The position numbers were made by a program, and so were the translations under genes. A model generated the notes under the pieces. It ran no database searches, had not been told where the DNA came from, and was given only the letters and a program-made list of their open reading frames with translations. Positions 8,478 to 17,206 of a stretch of 64,000 nt of DNA are shown here, piece after piece (within the stretch, counting starts at the first letter, position 1; each line of letters begins with the position of its first letter). The DNA comes from Paenibacillus silvae (GTDB taxonomy: Bacteria > Bacillota > Bacilli > Paenibacillales > Paenibacillaceae), in the NCBI RefSeq assembly GCF_014639235.1, contig NZ_BMFU01000005.1, forward strand, positions 1 through 64,000. The letters run 5' to 3'.

Positions 8478-9788
8478 CTAGTAGTAACTGCTGCCTTCGA
8501 CAAACTCAAACTCGAAATCGCCAATACGCACAATGGTGCCTTCAACAGCGCCACGTTTACGAAGCTCATCATCCACACCCATATACCGGAGTGTGCGCGC
8601 CAGCTTCAGAATAGCTTCATGCGAGTTCAGCTGCATACGTTTCATCATGCGATCAATCTTGGCACTTTCCACGATGAAGGTATCGTTTTCACGCACAATA
8701 CGGAAGCCTTCGTCTTCTTTTTTCTCCAGGCTGTACACTTTGCGCTCTGACAGCTCAGCAACTTCCTCCACCTCAGGCTCATCCGGAAGCTGATCCAGCA
8801 GATCAGCCGCACGGTAGAGCAGCTCCTGAATTCCCTGACGTGTCAACGATGATATAGGCATCACTTCAATATCCGGCTTCACTTCACGAACCTGCTGCAA
8901 AAATTGCTCCAGATTGGCTTCGGATTCCGGCATATCCATCTTGTTCGCGGCAACGACCTGCGGTCTCTCGGCGAGCACAGGGTTGTACAATCTCAGCTCA
9001 TCATTGATTTTCTGCCAATCCTCAAAAGGGTCACGTCCTTCTGAACCGGACATATCCACAACGTGGATGATGACCCGTGTCCGTTCAACGTGCCGCAGAA
9101 ATTCATGTCCCAGCCCTACACCTTCATGGGCACCTTCAATCAGACCCGGCAAATCGGCCATCACAAAGCTGCGACCTTCACCCACGTCAACGACACCCAG
9201 GTTCGGTGTAATCGTCGTAAAATGGTACGCTCCGATCTTCGGCTTGGCTGCCGACACCACGGACAGCAGCGTAGATTTCCCTACACTCGGGAAACCGACG
9301 AGACCCACATCCGCCATAACTTTAAGCTCAAGTACGATATAACGCTCTTCGCCTTCTTCACCATTCTCTGCAAGCTCGGGTGCAGGGTTTCTCGGGGTTG
9401 CAAACCGGATGTTCCCCCGGCCGCCCCGGCCGCCTTTGGCAACAACAACCTGCTGACCATGACGTGTGAGATCAGCCAGCACTTCTCCGCTGTCCTCATC
9501 AATGATAACGGTACCTGGCGGGATGCGTACAATCATATTTTCCGCATTTGCACCATGTTGGCTTTTGTTCCGTCCCTTTTCCCCGCGCGGGGCTTTGAAG
9601 TGACGCTGGTATCGGAAGTCCATCAACGTGCGCAGACCTTCATCTACCCGGAAAATAATATCAGCTCCACGGCCGCCATCGCCGCCTGCCGGACCACCTT
9701 CCGGTACATACTTCTCACGACGGAACGAGACGATTCCGTCTCCTCCATCTCCGGCTTTTACATAAATCTTCGCTTTATCAACAAACAT
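8478..9788 (-). CDS. obgE: GTPase Obg/CgtA
   Basis: An essential ribosome-associated GTPase linked to 50S assembly, the stringent response and, in Bacillus, sporulation. The 436 residues contain the glycine-rich Obg fold (1-158), the G domain with P-loop GFPSVGKST and switch DLPGLIEGAHEG, an NKMD specificity motif, and the C-terminal OCT domain (about 350-436) found in Firmicutes. It follows spo0B by 17 bases, the conserved Bacillus arrangement. Confidence 0.97.
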   Translation of the reverse strand: MFVDKAKIYVKAGDGGDGIVSFRREKYVPEGGPAGGDGGRGADIIFRVDEGLRTLMDFRYQRHFKAPRGEKGRNKSQHGANAENMIVRIPPGTVIIDEDSGEVLADLTRHGQQVVVAKGGRGGRGNIRFATPRNPAPELAENGEEGEERYIVLELKVMADVGLVGFPSVGKSTLLSVVSAAKPKIGAYHFTTITPNLGVVDVGEGRSFVMADLPGLIEGAHEGVGLGHEFLRHVERTRVIIHVVDMSGSEGRDPFEDWQKINDELRLYNPVLAERPQVVAANKMDMPESEANLEQFLQQVREVKPDIEVMPISSLTRQGIQELLYRAADLLDQLPDEPEVEEVAELSERKVYSLEKKEDEGFRIVRENDTFIVESAKIDRMMKRMQLNSHEAILKLARTLRYMGVDDELRKRGAVEGTIVRIGDFEFEFVEGSSYY

Positions 9789-9804
9789 TGGTTACCCCTT
9801 CTTC

Positions 9805-10542
9805 CTATATTCCACAAGGCATTCTGAATTGTATAAACGTATCCCCAGACGAAATGTGCTCCGTTCTGACTTTTTTCCCTTTGAGTACGGCAGCAAGCTG
9901 CCGCAGCGTTTCTGGATCAGGAGTTTGATCCCCTTCCAGCCGAACGACTACATCTCCATGATCCTGCCCGAAGTTCAAGGTCAGTTTGCGAACCTCTCCC
10001 CAAGACGACCGGCCGCCGCCATATTGATAGGCCCGAATTGCATCCGCAATCGCCCCCGTAAGCGACTCGCCATCCTCGGGAGAGACCAGAGCGCTGAGCT
10101 GCAGCTCTTCCTCCACTTCCACATGCAATTCCAGCGCAACTCCACTGGCCCGGAAAGACTGCAAATAAAATACGAGAGAAGGAATACCGAGTTTGGATAT
10201 CCGGCTTTCCTCATTCACCCTCTCCTTTATTCTTTCCACACATTGCAGGGATTTATCAAGCTTGCCCAGTCTGAGATATCCATATAACACCTGAAGATCG
10301 TTCATCCAGTCATGCCGATGATGATTTAATGAGGCTATTGCAGTTTTTTCCATGGATTGTATAATGCTTTTGCGTACCGCCTCCGCCTGTTTCTTCAGCG
10401 CATATGCAGAAATGAACATTGCCACAACCGACCACAACGCACACACGACACTCGCGAAGGGTGCCGGATACAGCATAACAAAAACCAAAGGAATCACAAG
10501 CGAACATGCCGCAATCCACGGCACTCTTTTCCAGGATTTCAT
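9805..10542 (-). CDS. spo0B: Spo0B-like sporulation phosphotransferase with membrane anchor
   Basis: Spo0B passes phosphate from Spo0F to Spo0A in the sporulation phosphorelay. The segment HHRHDWMNDLQVLYGYL matches the four-helix-bundle region around the active histidine of B. subtilis Spo0B; His77 in RHDWMN is the likely phosphorylation site. The remainder has a degenerate kinase-like C-terminal fold. Unlike the soluble B. subtilis protein, this one begins with two hydrophobic segments (about 8-24 and 30-47), so it is probably membrane-bound. Start chosen at ATG 10542 behind GGGGAG; a longer open frame to 10602 lacks a ribosome site. Position between rpmA and obg supports the name. Confidence 0.85.
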   Translation of the reverse strand: MKSWKRVPWIAACSLVIPLVFVMLYPAPFASVVCALWSVVAMFISAYALKKQAEAVRKSIIQSMEKTAIASLNHHRHDWMNDLQVLYGYLRLGKLDKSLQCVERIKERVNEESRISKLGIPSLVFYLQSFRASGVALELHVEVEEELQLSALVSPEDGESLTGAIADAIRAYQYGGGRSSWGEVRKLTLNFGQDHGDVVVRLEGDQTPDPETLRQLAAVLKGKKVRTEHISSGDTFIQFRMPCGI

Positions 10543-10592
10543 GGCTTCTCCCCGTTCTACAAAACTCGGTTGGTCTAAACCCACCGTAACCC

Positions 10593-10601
10593 AGTATAAC
10601 A
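10593..10601 (-). promoter_or_regulatory. Extended -10 promoter of spo0B-obg
   Basis: TGT TATACT on the minus strand, about 50 bases upstream of the spo0B ATG and just after the rpmA terminator. No good -35 is seen, consistent with an extended -10 promoter. Confidence 0.4.
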
Positions 10602-10642
10602 TGTCTTTTCTGCCAGTTCATTAACGAATAGTCGCCGAATGC

Positions 10643-10676
10643 AAAAAACCTCCGGCAAAAATGCCGAAGGCTCCTT
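10643..10676 (-). terminator. Terminator downstream of rpmA
   Basis: On the minus strand CCTTCGGCA and TGCCGGAGG form a stem around TTTT, followed by six T. It closes the rplU-prp-rpmA transcript. Confidence 0.9.
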
Positions 10677-10692
10677 AGGCGGAATGCCGATA

Positions 10693-11004
10693 TTACGCTT
10701 CTACTGCAGCTGCTACAGGAGCAACGTCTACAGGGTAGATGCTTACTTTTTTGCGATCGCGACCCCAACGTTCGAATTTAACAACGCCGTCGATTTTCGC
10801 GAACAAAGTGTCATCTTTACCGATACCCACGTTTGTTCCTGGGTGAATTTTCGTTCCGCGTTGGCGAACGAGAATGCTGCCACCAGTTACAGTTTGGCCA
10901 TCTGCACGTTTAACACCCAGACGTTGTGCATTACTGTCACGTCCGTTCTTCGTGGAACCTACACCTTTTTTCGATGCGAACAACTGAAGATTTAATTTCA
11001 ACAT
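10693..11004 (-). CDS. rpmA: 50S ribosomal protein L27
   Basis: 103 residues with the Firmicutes N-terminal extension MLKLNLQLFA before SKKGVGSTKNGRDS. In Firmicutes this extension is removed by the cysteine protease Prp, encoded just upstream, before L27 is functional in the peptidyl transferase centre. The body has the RQRGTKIHPGTNVGIGKDDTL family signature. Confidence 0.98.
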   Translation of the reverse strand: MLKLNLQLFASKKGVGSTKNGRDSNAQRLGVKRADGQTVTGGSILVRQRGTKIHPGTNVGIGKDDTLFAKIDGVVKFERWGRDRKKVSIYPVDVAPVAAAVEA

Positions 11005-11027
11005 GATTGGTTTTCCTCCTTCTTTAT

Positions 11028-11357
11028 TTATTGGTGCTGCTGTATTTGAATATACTTCCCGTATGACTCTTCAATATTAGAGAGCATAACTACCATGGAT
11101 TCGAGCAACAGCTGTACCTGGGAATACGTTTCCCCTTTTGCCAGCATTGGTAAAGAACCGCTCAGAAAGCCATTCTTCATCTTGGCATGCATCTCGACAC
11201 CAGTCAATGCCTCAATCGAGTTCACTGTACCTACTGTAACAGCAGATACCCCGGCACATACGATATCTTCTCCCCGCTTGGCAAAATTGGCATGCCCTTC
11301 GATGGAAAAGCGTTCGATGTTCCCGTCCTCATCACGAAAGATTTGAACGATAATCAC
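11028..11357 (-). CDS. prp: Ribosomal-processing cysteine protease Prp
   Basis: A 109-residue protein (YsxB family) that trims the N-terminus of L27. The catalytic pair is visible as His22 in EGHANFA and Cys34 in DIVCAGVSA. Placed between rplU and rpmA as throughout Firmicutes. GTG start behind AAGGTG. Confidence 0.95.
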   Translation of the reverse strand: MIIVQIFRDEDGNIERFSIEGHANFAKRGEDIVCAGVSAVTVGTVNSIEALTGVEMHAKMKNGFLSGSLPMLAKGETYSQVQLLLESMVVMLSNIEESYGKYIQIQQHQ

Positions 11358-11370
11358 TTATCGCACCTTC

Positions 11371-11682
11371 TTACGCTTTGATTTTTTCGATAGTTACTTT
11401 AGTGTACGGTTGACGGTGACCTTGCTTCACATGGTAGTTCTTTTTCGGTTTGTATTTGTATACAACAACCTTTTGACCTTTGCCATGTTTCTCCACTTTA
11501 GCCGTTACAGTAGCTCCGGAAACCAATGGTGTACCTGCTGTCAAACCTTGATCGTTAGATACAGCCAGGACACGGTCGAACGTTACGCTTTCGCCGTCGT
11601 TCGCATTCAATTTCTCGATGAACAGAACATCGCCCTCTTGGACTTTGTACTGTTTGCCGCCTGTTTCAATAATTGCGTACAT
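11371..11682 (-). CDS. rplU: 50S ribosomal protein L21
   Basis: 103 residues starting MYAIIETGGKQYKVQEGD, the unmistakable L21 start, with the basic C-terminal segment KPKKNYHVKQGHRQPYT that contacts 23S rRNA. First gene of the rplU-prp-rpmA operon, preceded by a structured leader and a strong promoter. Confidence 0.98.
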   Translation of the reverse strand: MYAIIETGGKQYKVQEGDVLFIEKLNANDGESVTFDRVLAVSNDQGLTAGTPLVSGATVTAKVEKHGKGQKVVVYKYKPKKNYHVKQGHRQPYTKVTIEKIKA

Positions 11683-11790
11683 TTGCCTTGCACCTCCTCA
11701 TGTCTCAGACTCGCCCGGTCTCAGGTGACAGCGCCTTGCGGAGCTGTTCTTGTACCCGGCCAGTGCGGTTACAGCATGTGCAAGACCTAT
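11683..11790 (-). promoter_or_regulatory. L21 leader RNA (ribosomal protein autoregulation)
   Basis: The untranslated leader of rplU folds into hairpins, including CAGCTCCGCAAGGCGCTG and pairings among ACCGGGCGAGTCTGAGAC. The 5' segment CTTGCAC (11778-11784) is exactly complementary to GTGCAAG (11687-11693), which overlaps the ribosome site AGGAGGTGCAAG. Pairing would hide the ribosome site. The sequence resembles the L21 leader family known from Firmicutes; that match is from memory. Confidence 0.7.
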
Positions 11791-11811
11791 TGGCTAAACA
11801 CATACTTGATG

Positions 11812-11840
11812 ATTATATCACGCAGCATATCAAAAATCAA
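11812..11840 (-). promoter_or_regulatory. Promoter of rplU operon
   Basis: On the minus strand a -35 TTGATT (11835-11840), 17 bp spacer, extended TG and perfect -10 TATAAT (11812-11817). The -35 overlaps the last codons of rng. Confidence 0.7.
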
Positions 11841-13087
11841 TGCAAAGGTGAAATATATCTTTTCCCCGTCCCATGACAGGAGGAACAAGCCTCAACATAA
11901 GGCAGTGTGCTCTCTTCTCTTACTTTTTTGCGTGTTAATTCAAGCAGTCCGAGCTTGGTCCATCCCAGAACAAATGCCTTCGTTCGGTCCTTACGCAGCT
12001 CCTGCTCCAGTGCGGCTGCCACTTCATGCCGATTCGCTGCTTCTTCCATATCAATGAAATCAACAATAATCATACCGCCGATATCCCGCAGTCGCATTAA
12101 CCGGGCAATCTCAACTGCGGCCTGCATGTTGGTTTCCGTGACCGTCTCTTCCAGACTGTCTCCGCCTGACCCTGTATATTTCCCCGTATTCACGTCGATG
12201 ACTGTCAACGCTTCAGTATGATCAATGACGATATAACCGCCTCCCGGCAGCCAGACCTTGCGGGCAAAGTCCTTGTTCAGCTGTTCCTGCACGCCATACG
12301 CGTCGAAGATGGATTCCGTTCCCGAATGCACCCGAACCCTCGGTTCATCTCCCGGACAGATTTCCTCCAGCAGCGTGCGAATCACCTGAGCTTGTGCTTC
12401 ACTATCCGTAATCACCTCGTCACTTCCAGGTGCATACACATCACGGATGACCCGCTGAATCATGCTTTGATCACGATGCAAAAGGCTTGGAGAAGGCAGA
12501 CTATCGGCTTTTTCCCGAATCAACAGCCACTGTGAGCGCAAGGTATCCAAATCAGTCTGAATCGCTTCGTGCTGCTCCTCTGCAGAGACGGTACGAATAA
12601 TCAGCCCTTCTTCATCCCGGCACAACTGCTCGCCGAGCGCTTTCAGACGTGAACGATCACTCTCTCGGGCGATTTTCTTCGAGACTGCAACATAACCTGC
12701 TACCGGCATGTAAACAAGCCAGCGGCCCGGAAGTGAATAGTGTGTAGTCACCCGGGCTCCTTTGCTTCCTACCGGCTCCTTGAGAACCTGCACGATGATT
12801 TCCTGACCCGGCCGCAGCAGCTCCGAGATCGAGGGTTTTATCTTGGGCTGTTTCTCCAAGTGAGGATGAAGCACATCGTCCACATACAGAAATGCATTTT
12901 TTTTCTGACCGATATCTACAAAGGCAGCCTGCATACCTGGCAGCACATTGACTACCCGTCCCTTGAAAAAGGAACCCAGCAGCCCCCGCTCTCGTGTACG
13001 CTCTGCCGTGAATTCCACAGCCTTGCCTTCTTCCAGAAGCGCCATTTGCATGAGGTTATGTTCATTATGTACGATCATTTGTTTCAT
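11837..13087 (-). CDS. rng: Ribonuclease E/G family endoribonuclease
   Basis: A single-strand-specific endonuclease of the RNase G type. The 416 residues start with an S1-like domain (about 30-110, GLLGSFFKGRVVNVLPGMQAAFVDIG). The catalytic metal-binding aspartates are in VIDVNTG and IIVDFIDME, and a C-terminal CxxC zinc link is in EACSSCHGTG. No long RNase E-type scaffold is present. ATG at 13087 follows AGAGGTGA; the longer frame to 13108 has no ribosome site. Found between the spoIVF and rplU genes; B. subtilis itself lacks RNase E/G. Confidence 0.9.
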   Translation of the reverse strand: MKQMIVHNEHNLMQMALLEEGKAVEFTAERTRERGLLGSFFKGRVVNVLPGMQAAFVDIGQKKNAFLYVDDVLHPHLEKQPKIKPSISELLRPGQEIIVQVLKEPVGSKGARVTTHYSLPGRWLVYMPVAGYVAVSKKIARESDRSRLKALGEQLCRDEEGLIIRTVSAEEQHEAIQTDLDTLRSQWLLIREKADSLPSPSLLHRDQSMIQRVIRDVYAPGSDEVITDSEAQAQVIRTLLEEICPGDEPRVRVHSGTESIFDAYGVQEQLNKDFARKVWLPGGGYIVIDHTEALTVIDVNTGKYTGSGGDSLEETVTETNMQAAVEIARLMRLRDIGGMIIVDFIDMEEAANRHEVAAALEQELRKDRTKAFVLGWTKLGLLELTRKKVREESTLPYVEACSSCHGTGKRYISPLH

Positions 13088-13195
13088 GGCTTCACCTCTA
13101 GAAGACACTTCAATTCATCCACATCCATTTCCTATTATAGGCCCTACCTGTCATATAGGTATTACCCCGTTTCCGAATAGTCTCATCAGCAGACG

Positions 13196-14056
13196 TTAGC
13201 GTTTATCCATATTTTGTTTGAAATAGGAACCGATCACACGCTGCTCCGGCAAAACGGCCATCACACGTCCCTGTTTGTTCATAACGTATACCATATGGTA
13301 CCTCTCTCTTTTTAATAGACGCAAAATAGTGTCCAAAGGTTTCGCTGGAAACGAGATTATTGGCTGAGCCAGACTGCCCGCGGCAGCATGCCGCACAAAA
13401 ACAGCCTCACGATTCATAAGAAAACGGATAAAACGATAGGGCACGTTCCGATAATCCGTCACATTGGAATAAAATAAAAAAAGACCGATTAACAAAATGT
13501 TTAACGGGAGCCCGTATTCCCCGGCAAACCACCTGCTGATTGCAACCAAAATAACCCCTGCGCTGCACAGGATGCTGATGCGATACGTCCACATGAGTGT
13601 TGTATAATATGGAGCCCACAGGCTGACAAGGGCTTGTACAATTTTCCCACCATCCAGAGGCAGCACTGGCAGCAGGTTAAACATAGCAATGAGCATGTTG
13701 GCCTGTATAACATAGTCCAGAAATACCGGATCACCCAGCTGAAGATAACGCAGCAGTAAAACCATGCCAACCATCAGCAGATTTTGCAGCGGGCCCGCCA
13801 AGGCGATTACAATCTCGCGATATGCTGTCAGCTTCCCCCCATCTTCAATGACTGCCACTCCCCCGAAAGGAAGCATCTGTATGGATTGCACACGATAGCC
13901 CAGAAGGGCTGCCGCAGCCGCATGTCCGCATTCATGAATAAATACAATCGCAAACAGCGTAATCAGCTCCATAAAATGTCCAGTTAACAGAGAGGTCATC
14001 ATGATGATTACAAAAAAAGGGTGAAGCGAGATGCGCACCCCCCATACCCTAATCAA
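13196..14056 (-). CDS. spoIVFB: SpoIVFB-like intramembrane metalloprotease (M50)
   Basis: A site-2-protease-like zinc protease which in B. subtilis cleaves pro-sigma-K in the mother cell. The 286 residues contain several membrane segments, the HECGH zinc motif (41-45), and LPLDGGK supplying the third metal ligand. The C-terminal cytoplasmic part resembles a CBS half-domain. Its TTG start overlaps the spoIVFA stop by eight bases, so the pair is coupled. Confidence 0.92.
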   Translation of the reverse strand: MIRVWGVRISLHPFFVIIMMTSLLTGHFMELITLFAIVFIHECGHAAAAALLGYRVQSIQMLPFGGVAVIEDGGKLTAYREIVIALAGPLQNLLMVGMVLLLRYLQLGDPVFLDYVIQANMLIAMFNLLPVLPLDGGKIVQALVSLWAPYYTTLMWTYRISILCSAGVILVAISRWFAGEYGLPLNILLIGLFLFYSNVTDYRNVPYRFIRFLMNREAVFVRHAAAGSLAQPIISFPAKPLDTILRLLKRERYHMVYVMNKQGRVMAVLPEQRVIGSYFKQNMDKR

Positions 14057-14900
14057 GGGCGACGACTTCCGCAGGATCCACGTACTCTTCTCCTTCTTTT
14101 ATCGCAAAATAAAGCGTAGCCGGCTGTTCACTGCTTCCAGCCTTGAGAGTGCCTACGGTGTTTCCCGCTTCGACCCAGTCGTTCTTTTGCAGCTCACTTT
14201 CGTTTAAGCGCCCATAAATTGCCGTCACCTTGCCCGTATGTTGTATTACCACGGTGTAGCCGCTCTCTCCATCTCCGAGCACCTCCAGCACTCGACCGGC
14301 ACCTGAGCTGACTACCTGCACAAGTCCTCCCGCAGCCGCAGCATCAGGAACAATCTCGATTCCCTTCATACTTAGAGCAAACGGCTGAACGACTGTTCCC
14401 GAAACCGGTTTTCCCAGCAGTTGCCTGATTCCCGAGCCATTCACCGCATCCGTTGTATGTCCCAGAACAGGCAGGAAGGACGGGGGCCCACCAAAGTTCC
14501 GTTCATACCACGCCGCGGCAGTAGCAAAATCCATATCATTGTGAAGTGCATCGGCAATAACCGTTTTTGGCATTATCGTCCATGACGCATCTAACTGGAA
14601 CAGTCCCCAGACACCAGCAAAAATGACTGCACTCACCATCGTTCGCCGAAGCAGCGATCGAAGAATATGAAAGCCGGAGCGCCCTGGCGAGCCATAACGT
14701 GAATTTTCTTTTTTCCACAGCCACTCCGGATCTCTTTCCTGAGATTCATCTACAACAACAAACGGCTTCTGCGGAAAGCTTTCAGTTCGCTCGCTGCGAG
14801 GAGCAGACTTCTGTTCCTGCATGATTTCATGCACTGCCCCATCCATCAGCCGCCGAATTCGCTCTTCTCTTCTCTGCTTGATTCTGCGTTTCGTATTCAT
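14049..14900 (-). CDS. spoIVFA: SpoIVFA-like regulator with degenerate M23 domain
   Basis: In B. subtilis SpoIVFA anchors and inhibits SpoIVFB. Here 283 residues start with an Arg/Lys-rich cytoplasmic segment, a single membrane helix (about 80-100) and an extracytoplasmic C-terminal M23-like fold (about 160-280). The usual M23 zinc ligands are not preserved: YGRL replaces the AHL-type motif and LYFAI replaces LHFE, so it is probably not a peptidase. ATG at 14900 follows GGGAGG by seven bases; an upstream ATG lies before the ribosome site. Confidence 0.88.
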   Translation of the reverse strand: MNTKRRIKQRREERIRRLMDGAVHEIMQEQKSAPRSERTESFPQKPFVVVDESQERDPEWLWKKENSRYGSPGRSGFHILRSLLRRTMVSAVIFAGVWGLFQLDASWTIMPKTVIADALHNDMDFATAAAWYERNFGGPPSFLPVLGHTTDAVNGSGIRQLLGKPVSGTVVQPFALSMKGIEIVPDAAAAGGLVQVVSSGAGRVLEVLGDGESGYTVVIQHTGKVTAIYGRLNESELQKNDWVEAGNTVGTLKAGSSEQPATLYFAIKEGEEYVDPAEVVALD

Positions 14901-15012
14901 GAAATATCCTCCCACTGAGGCTTGTTTACTACATCCTATGAGACAGGAGCAGAGAATATGAACAAGCCTGTATCCGGCCCTTAAATAAATCGCGGGTGGA
15001 AAGAGTTAAAAA

Positions 15013-15042
15013 CAAAAAAAGCCGGGCACACGGCCCCGGCTA
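15013..15042 (-). terminator. Terminator downstream of minD
   Basis: On the minus strand AGCCGGG...CCCGGCT is followed by seven T. It ends the mreBCD-minCD run. Confidence 0.92.
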
Positions 15043-15137
15043 CAACACGTTACATCTAGATTCGGTTACGCAAAGCAATTTAAAGCTGTTTAATCCCTGA
15101 TAATAACGTATCTTCTGTGTTTCAATACATGGTTATG

Positions 15138-15932
15138 TTAGCCCATTCCAAAAAACTTCTTGAACCGGGAAAATGCACCCTTCTTCTGCTCCAGCTGCAT
15201 TAACGGGACCGTATCACCGAGAATACGTCTTGCGATGTTGCGATATGCAATCGCCGCAAGTGAATCGGGGTTCATTACGGTTGGTTCACCTGAATTGGCA
15301 GCCTTGATAACAAGTTCATCATCCGGCACAATGCCAATCAAGTCAATATTAAGTACTTGTAAAATTCCATCGATATCCAGCATATCGCCTGATTTCACCA
15401 TGTTATTGCGAATCCGGTTCACTACCAGCTTTGGTGACTGGATGTGTGAACTTTCAAGCAATCCGATCACACGGTCCGCATCACGCACTGCTGCATTTTC
15501 CGGTGTAGTGACAACGATGGCCTGATCTGCTCCTGCTACTGCATTTTTGAATCCCTGCTCTATGCCAGCCGGGCAATCAATAATGACGTATTCAAAATCT
15601 TTTTTCAGTTCAAGGATGATATCCTTCACCTGTTCTGGCGATACAGAGTTTTTGTCTCTCGTCTGCGCTGCAGGCAGCATGTATAGTTCCTCGAAACGCT
15701 TGTCTTTCACCAAAGCCTGGTTCAGACGGCAGCGGCCGTCCGCAACATCGCACAGATCGTAAATAATACGGTTCTCGAGTCCCATCACGACATCCAGATT
15801 ACGCAGGCCGATATCCGTATCGACCAGACATACCTTTTTGCCGAGCAGCGCCAGCGCTGTCCCGATGTTTGCCGAGGTGGTTGTTTTACCCACGCCGCCT
15901 TTACCCGAAGTGATCACGATCGCCTCTCCCAT
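15138..15932 (-). CDS. minD: Septum site-determining ATPase MinD
   Basis: A membrane-associated ParA-type ATPase that, with MinC, blocks division at the poles. The 264 residues carry the deviant Walker A GKGGVGKTTT (10-19), DTDIGLRNLD, and a C-terminal amphipathic helix (FSRFKKFFGMG) for membrane binding. Three bases separate it from minC. Confidence 0.97.
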   Translation of the reverse strand: MGEAIVITSGKGGVGKTTTSANIGTALALLGKKVCLVDTDIGLRNLDVVMGLENRIIYDLCDVADGRCRLNQALVKDKRFEELYMLPAAQTRDKNSVSPEQVKDIILELKKDFEYVIIDCPAGIEQGFKNAVAGADQAIVVTTPENAAVRDADRVIGLLESSHIQSPKLVVNRIRNNMVKSGDMLDIDGILQVLNIDLIGIVPDDELVIKAANSGEPTVMNPDSLAAIAYRNIARRILGDTVPLMQLEQKKGAFSRFKKFFGMG

Positions 15933-15935
15933 GAG

Positions 15936-16598
15936 CTACACTCCTTTAAACACATTAAAATCTCGGCGCAACCGAACGATATTGCTCATCTTGTCGATCT
16001 GCATCTGATTGTCCTGCAAATAAGCAAATTCCATCCCGGTTTCACGACTCTCCCATTCATCCGGAGGACGACTGATGACATCTGCAATACGCAGCTGTGT
16101 CGGTGCAAAGACCGATGCTGCAATGATGGCTTCCTCGTCCCCGGTGATTCCGGCATGAGCCATACCTCTGAGTGAACCCAAAACATATATATCCCCGGTA
16201 CACGTCACCGTGCCCCCTGGATTGATATCTCCAAGAAACAGGAGATTACCCTCATGATGAAGCACCTGGCCCGATCGTACCATGCCGCACATCGTCATAA
16301 TCGGCGGGGGACCTTTGACCTCCTGGATTAGAGCAGGCGAGTCGATGGAGCGAATCAGCAGATTGCCTTTTTGCTTCAAAATATCGAGAATTTCTTCCTT
16401 CTGCTCTTCCGTAACTTCTCGCGCTCCCAGCTTGATATCCACATGAACAATCGGTCCGGTCAAAATATTTTGATGGCTGTGTTCCAGCTTATAGCGGAGC
16501 TCATAGAGCAATTCCTCGAATTCACATTGATCGTCCAACAGGAAAACCAAGCCGTCTCGGATGCCTTTAATCGTTACGTGATTCGATTTTACCGTCAT
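15936..16598 (-). CDS. minC: Septum site-determining protein MinC
   Basis: An FtsZ assembly inhibitor acting with MinD. 220 residues: an N-terminal FtsZ-inhibiting domain (1-100) and a C-terminal beta-helix (110-205) with GDINPGGTVTCTGDIYVLGSLRG, the MinD-binding face. GGGAGG precedes the ATG. Confidence 0.95.
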   Translation of the reverse strand: MTVKSNHVTIKGIRDGLVFLLDDQCEFEELLYELRYKLEHSHQNILTGPIVHVDIKLGAREVTEEQKEEILDILKQKGNLLIRSIDSPALIQEVKGPPPIMTMCGMVRSGQVLHHEGNLLFLGDINPGGTVTCTGDIYVLGSLRGMAHAGITGDEEAIIAASVFAPTQLRIADVISRPPDEWESRETGMEFAYLQDNQMQIDKMSNIVRLRRDFNVFKGV

Positions 16599-16672
16599 AA
16601 GCCTGTCCCTCCCATCTCATTACATTTCGTGCCCCGGTTCCCAAGTTCCTGCTTCCTGCTTCATAAATGTCA

Positions 16673-17206
16673 TCAGACAGGTTCGTCAGTCTTGCTTCTC
16701 GGCTTGCCGATCTTCTCCAGCTGTTTGCGCAGCGGTACATAGATGATCAGGGCAAACACAAAGTGAACAAACAGATTAGGGATCATGTATTCAATCAGTG
16801 CCCAGTCAAACGTCACGTGATTGAGCTGAAACAGTTTATACAGGAAAAATAACATCGTATCATTCAGCAGGCTCCCCAGAAGTACAACCGAAACCATAAT
16901 GGGCATCGGTGCACGAGGTGCTTGAAAAATGAGTCCCATCACATAAGCCGATAACCCCATGGAGAAGCCGTAAGGACCGATCATCTCCCCGTAGAAGACG
17001 ACGTCATGCAGGAGTCCAAATGATATGCCGAGCACAAGGGCTGTATGCCGATGATGGTACACAGCAAAAAACAAAATAACGACATAGACGAGATTAGCTG
17101 AAATACGCATCTGCCAGGCCGAAGGAATAATCTGCGGCAGGATCGTGCCTTCAGCAATAAACAGAACGAACAGTAACAGAAACAGAACCTGTTTGCGTGT
17201 CACCAT
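16673..17206 (-). CDS. mreD: Rod shape-determining protein MreD
   Basis: A small polytopic membrane protein of the elongasome, 177 residues with five to six predicted membrane segments and little else conserved. It starts within the stop of mreC (TAATG), as usual for mreCD. Confidence 0.92.
   Translation of the reverse strand: MVTRKQVLFLLLFVLFIAEGTILPQIIPSAWQMRISANLVYVVILFFAVYHHRHTALVLGISFGLLHDVVFYGEMIGPYGFSMGLSAYVMGLIFQAPRAPMPIMVSVVLLGSLLNDTMLFFLYKLFQLNHVTFDWALIEYMIPNLFVHFVFALIIYVPLRKQLEKIGKPRSKTDEPV

Noticed and set aside
8366..8578. 70-codon minus-strand frame between pheB and obg
   Set aside because: It spans the obg terminator and overlaps the obg C-terminus in another frame.
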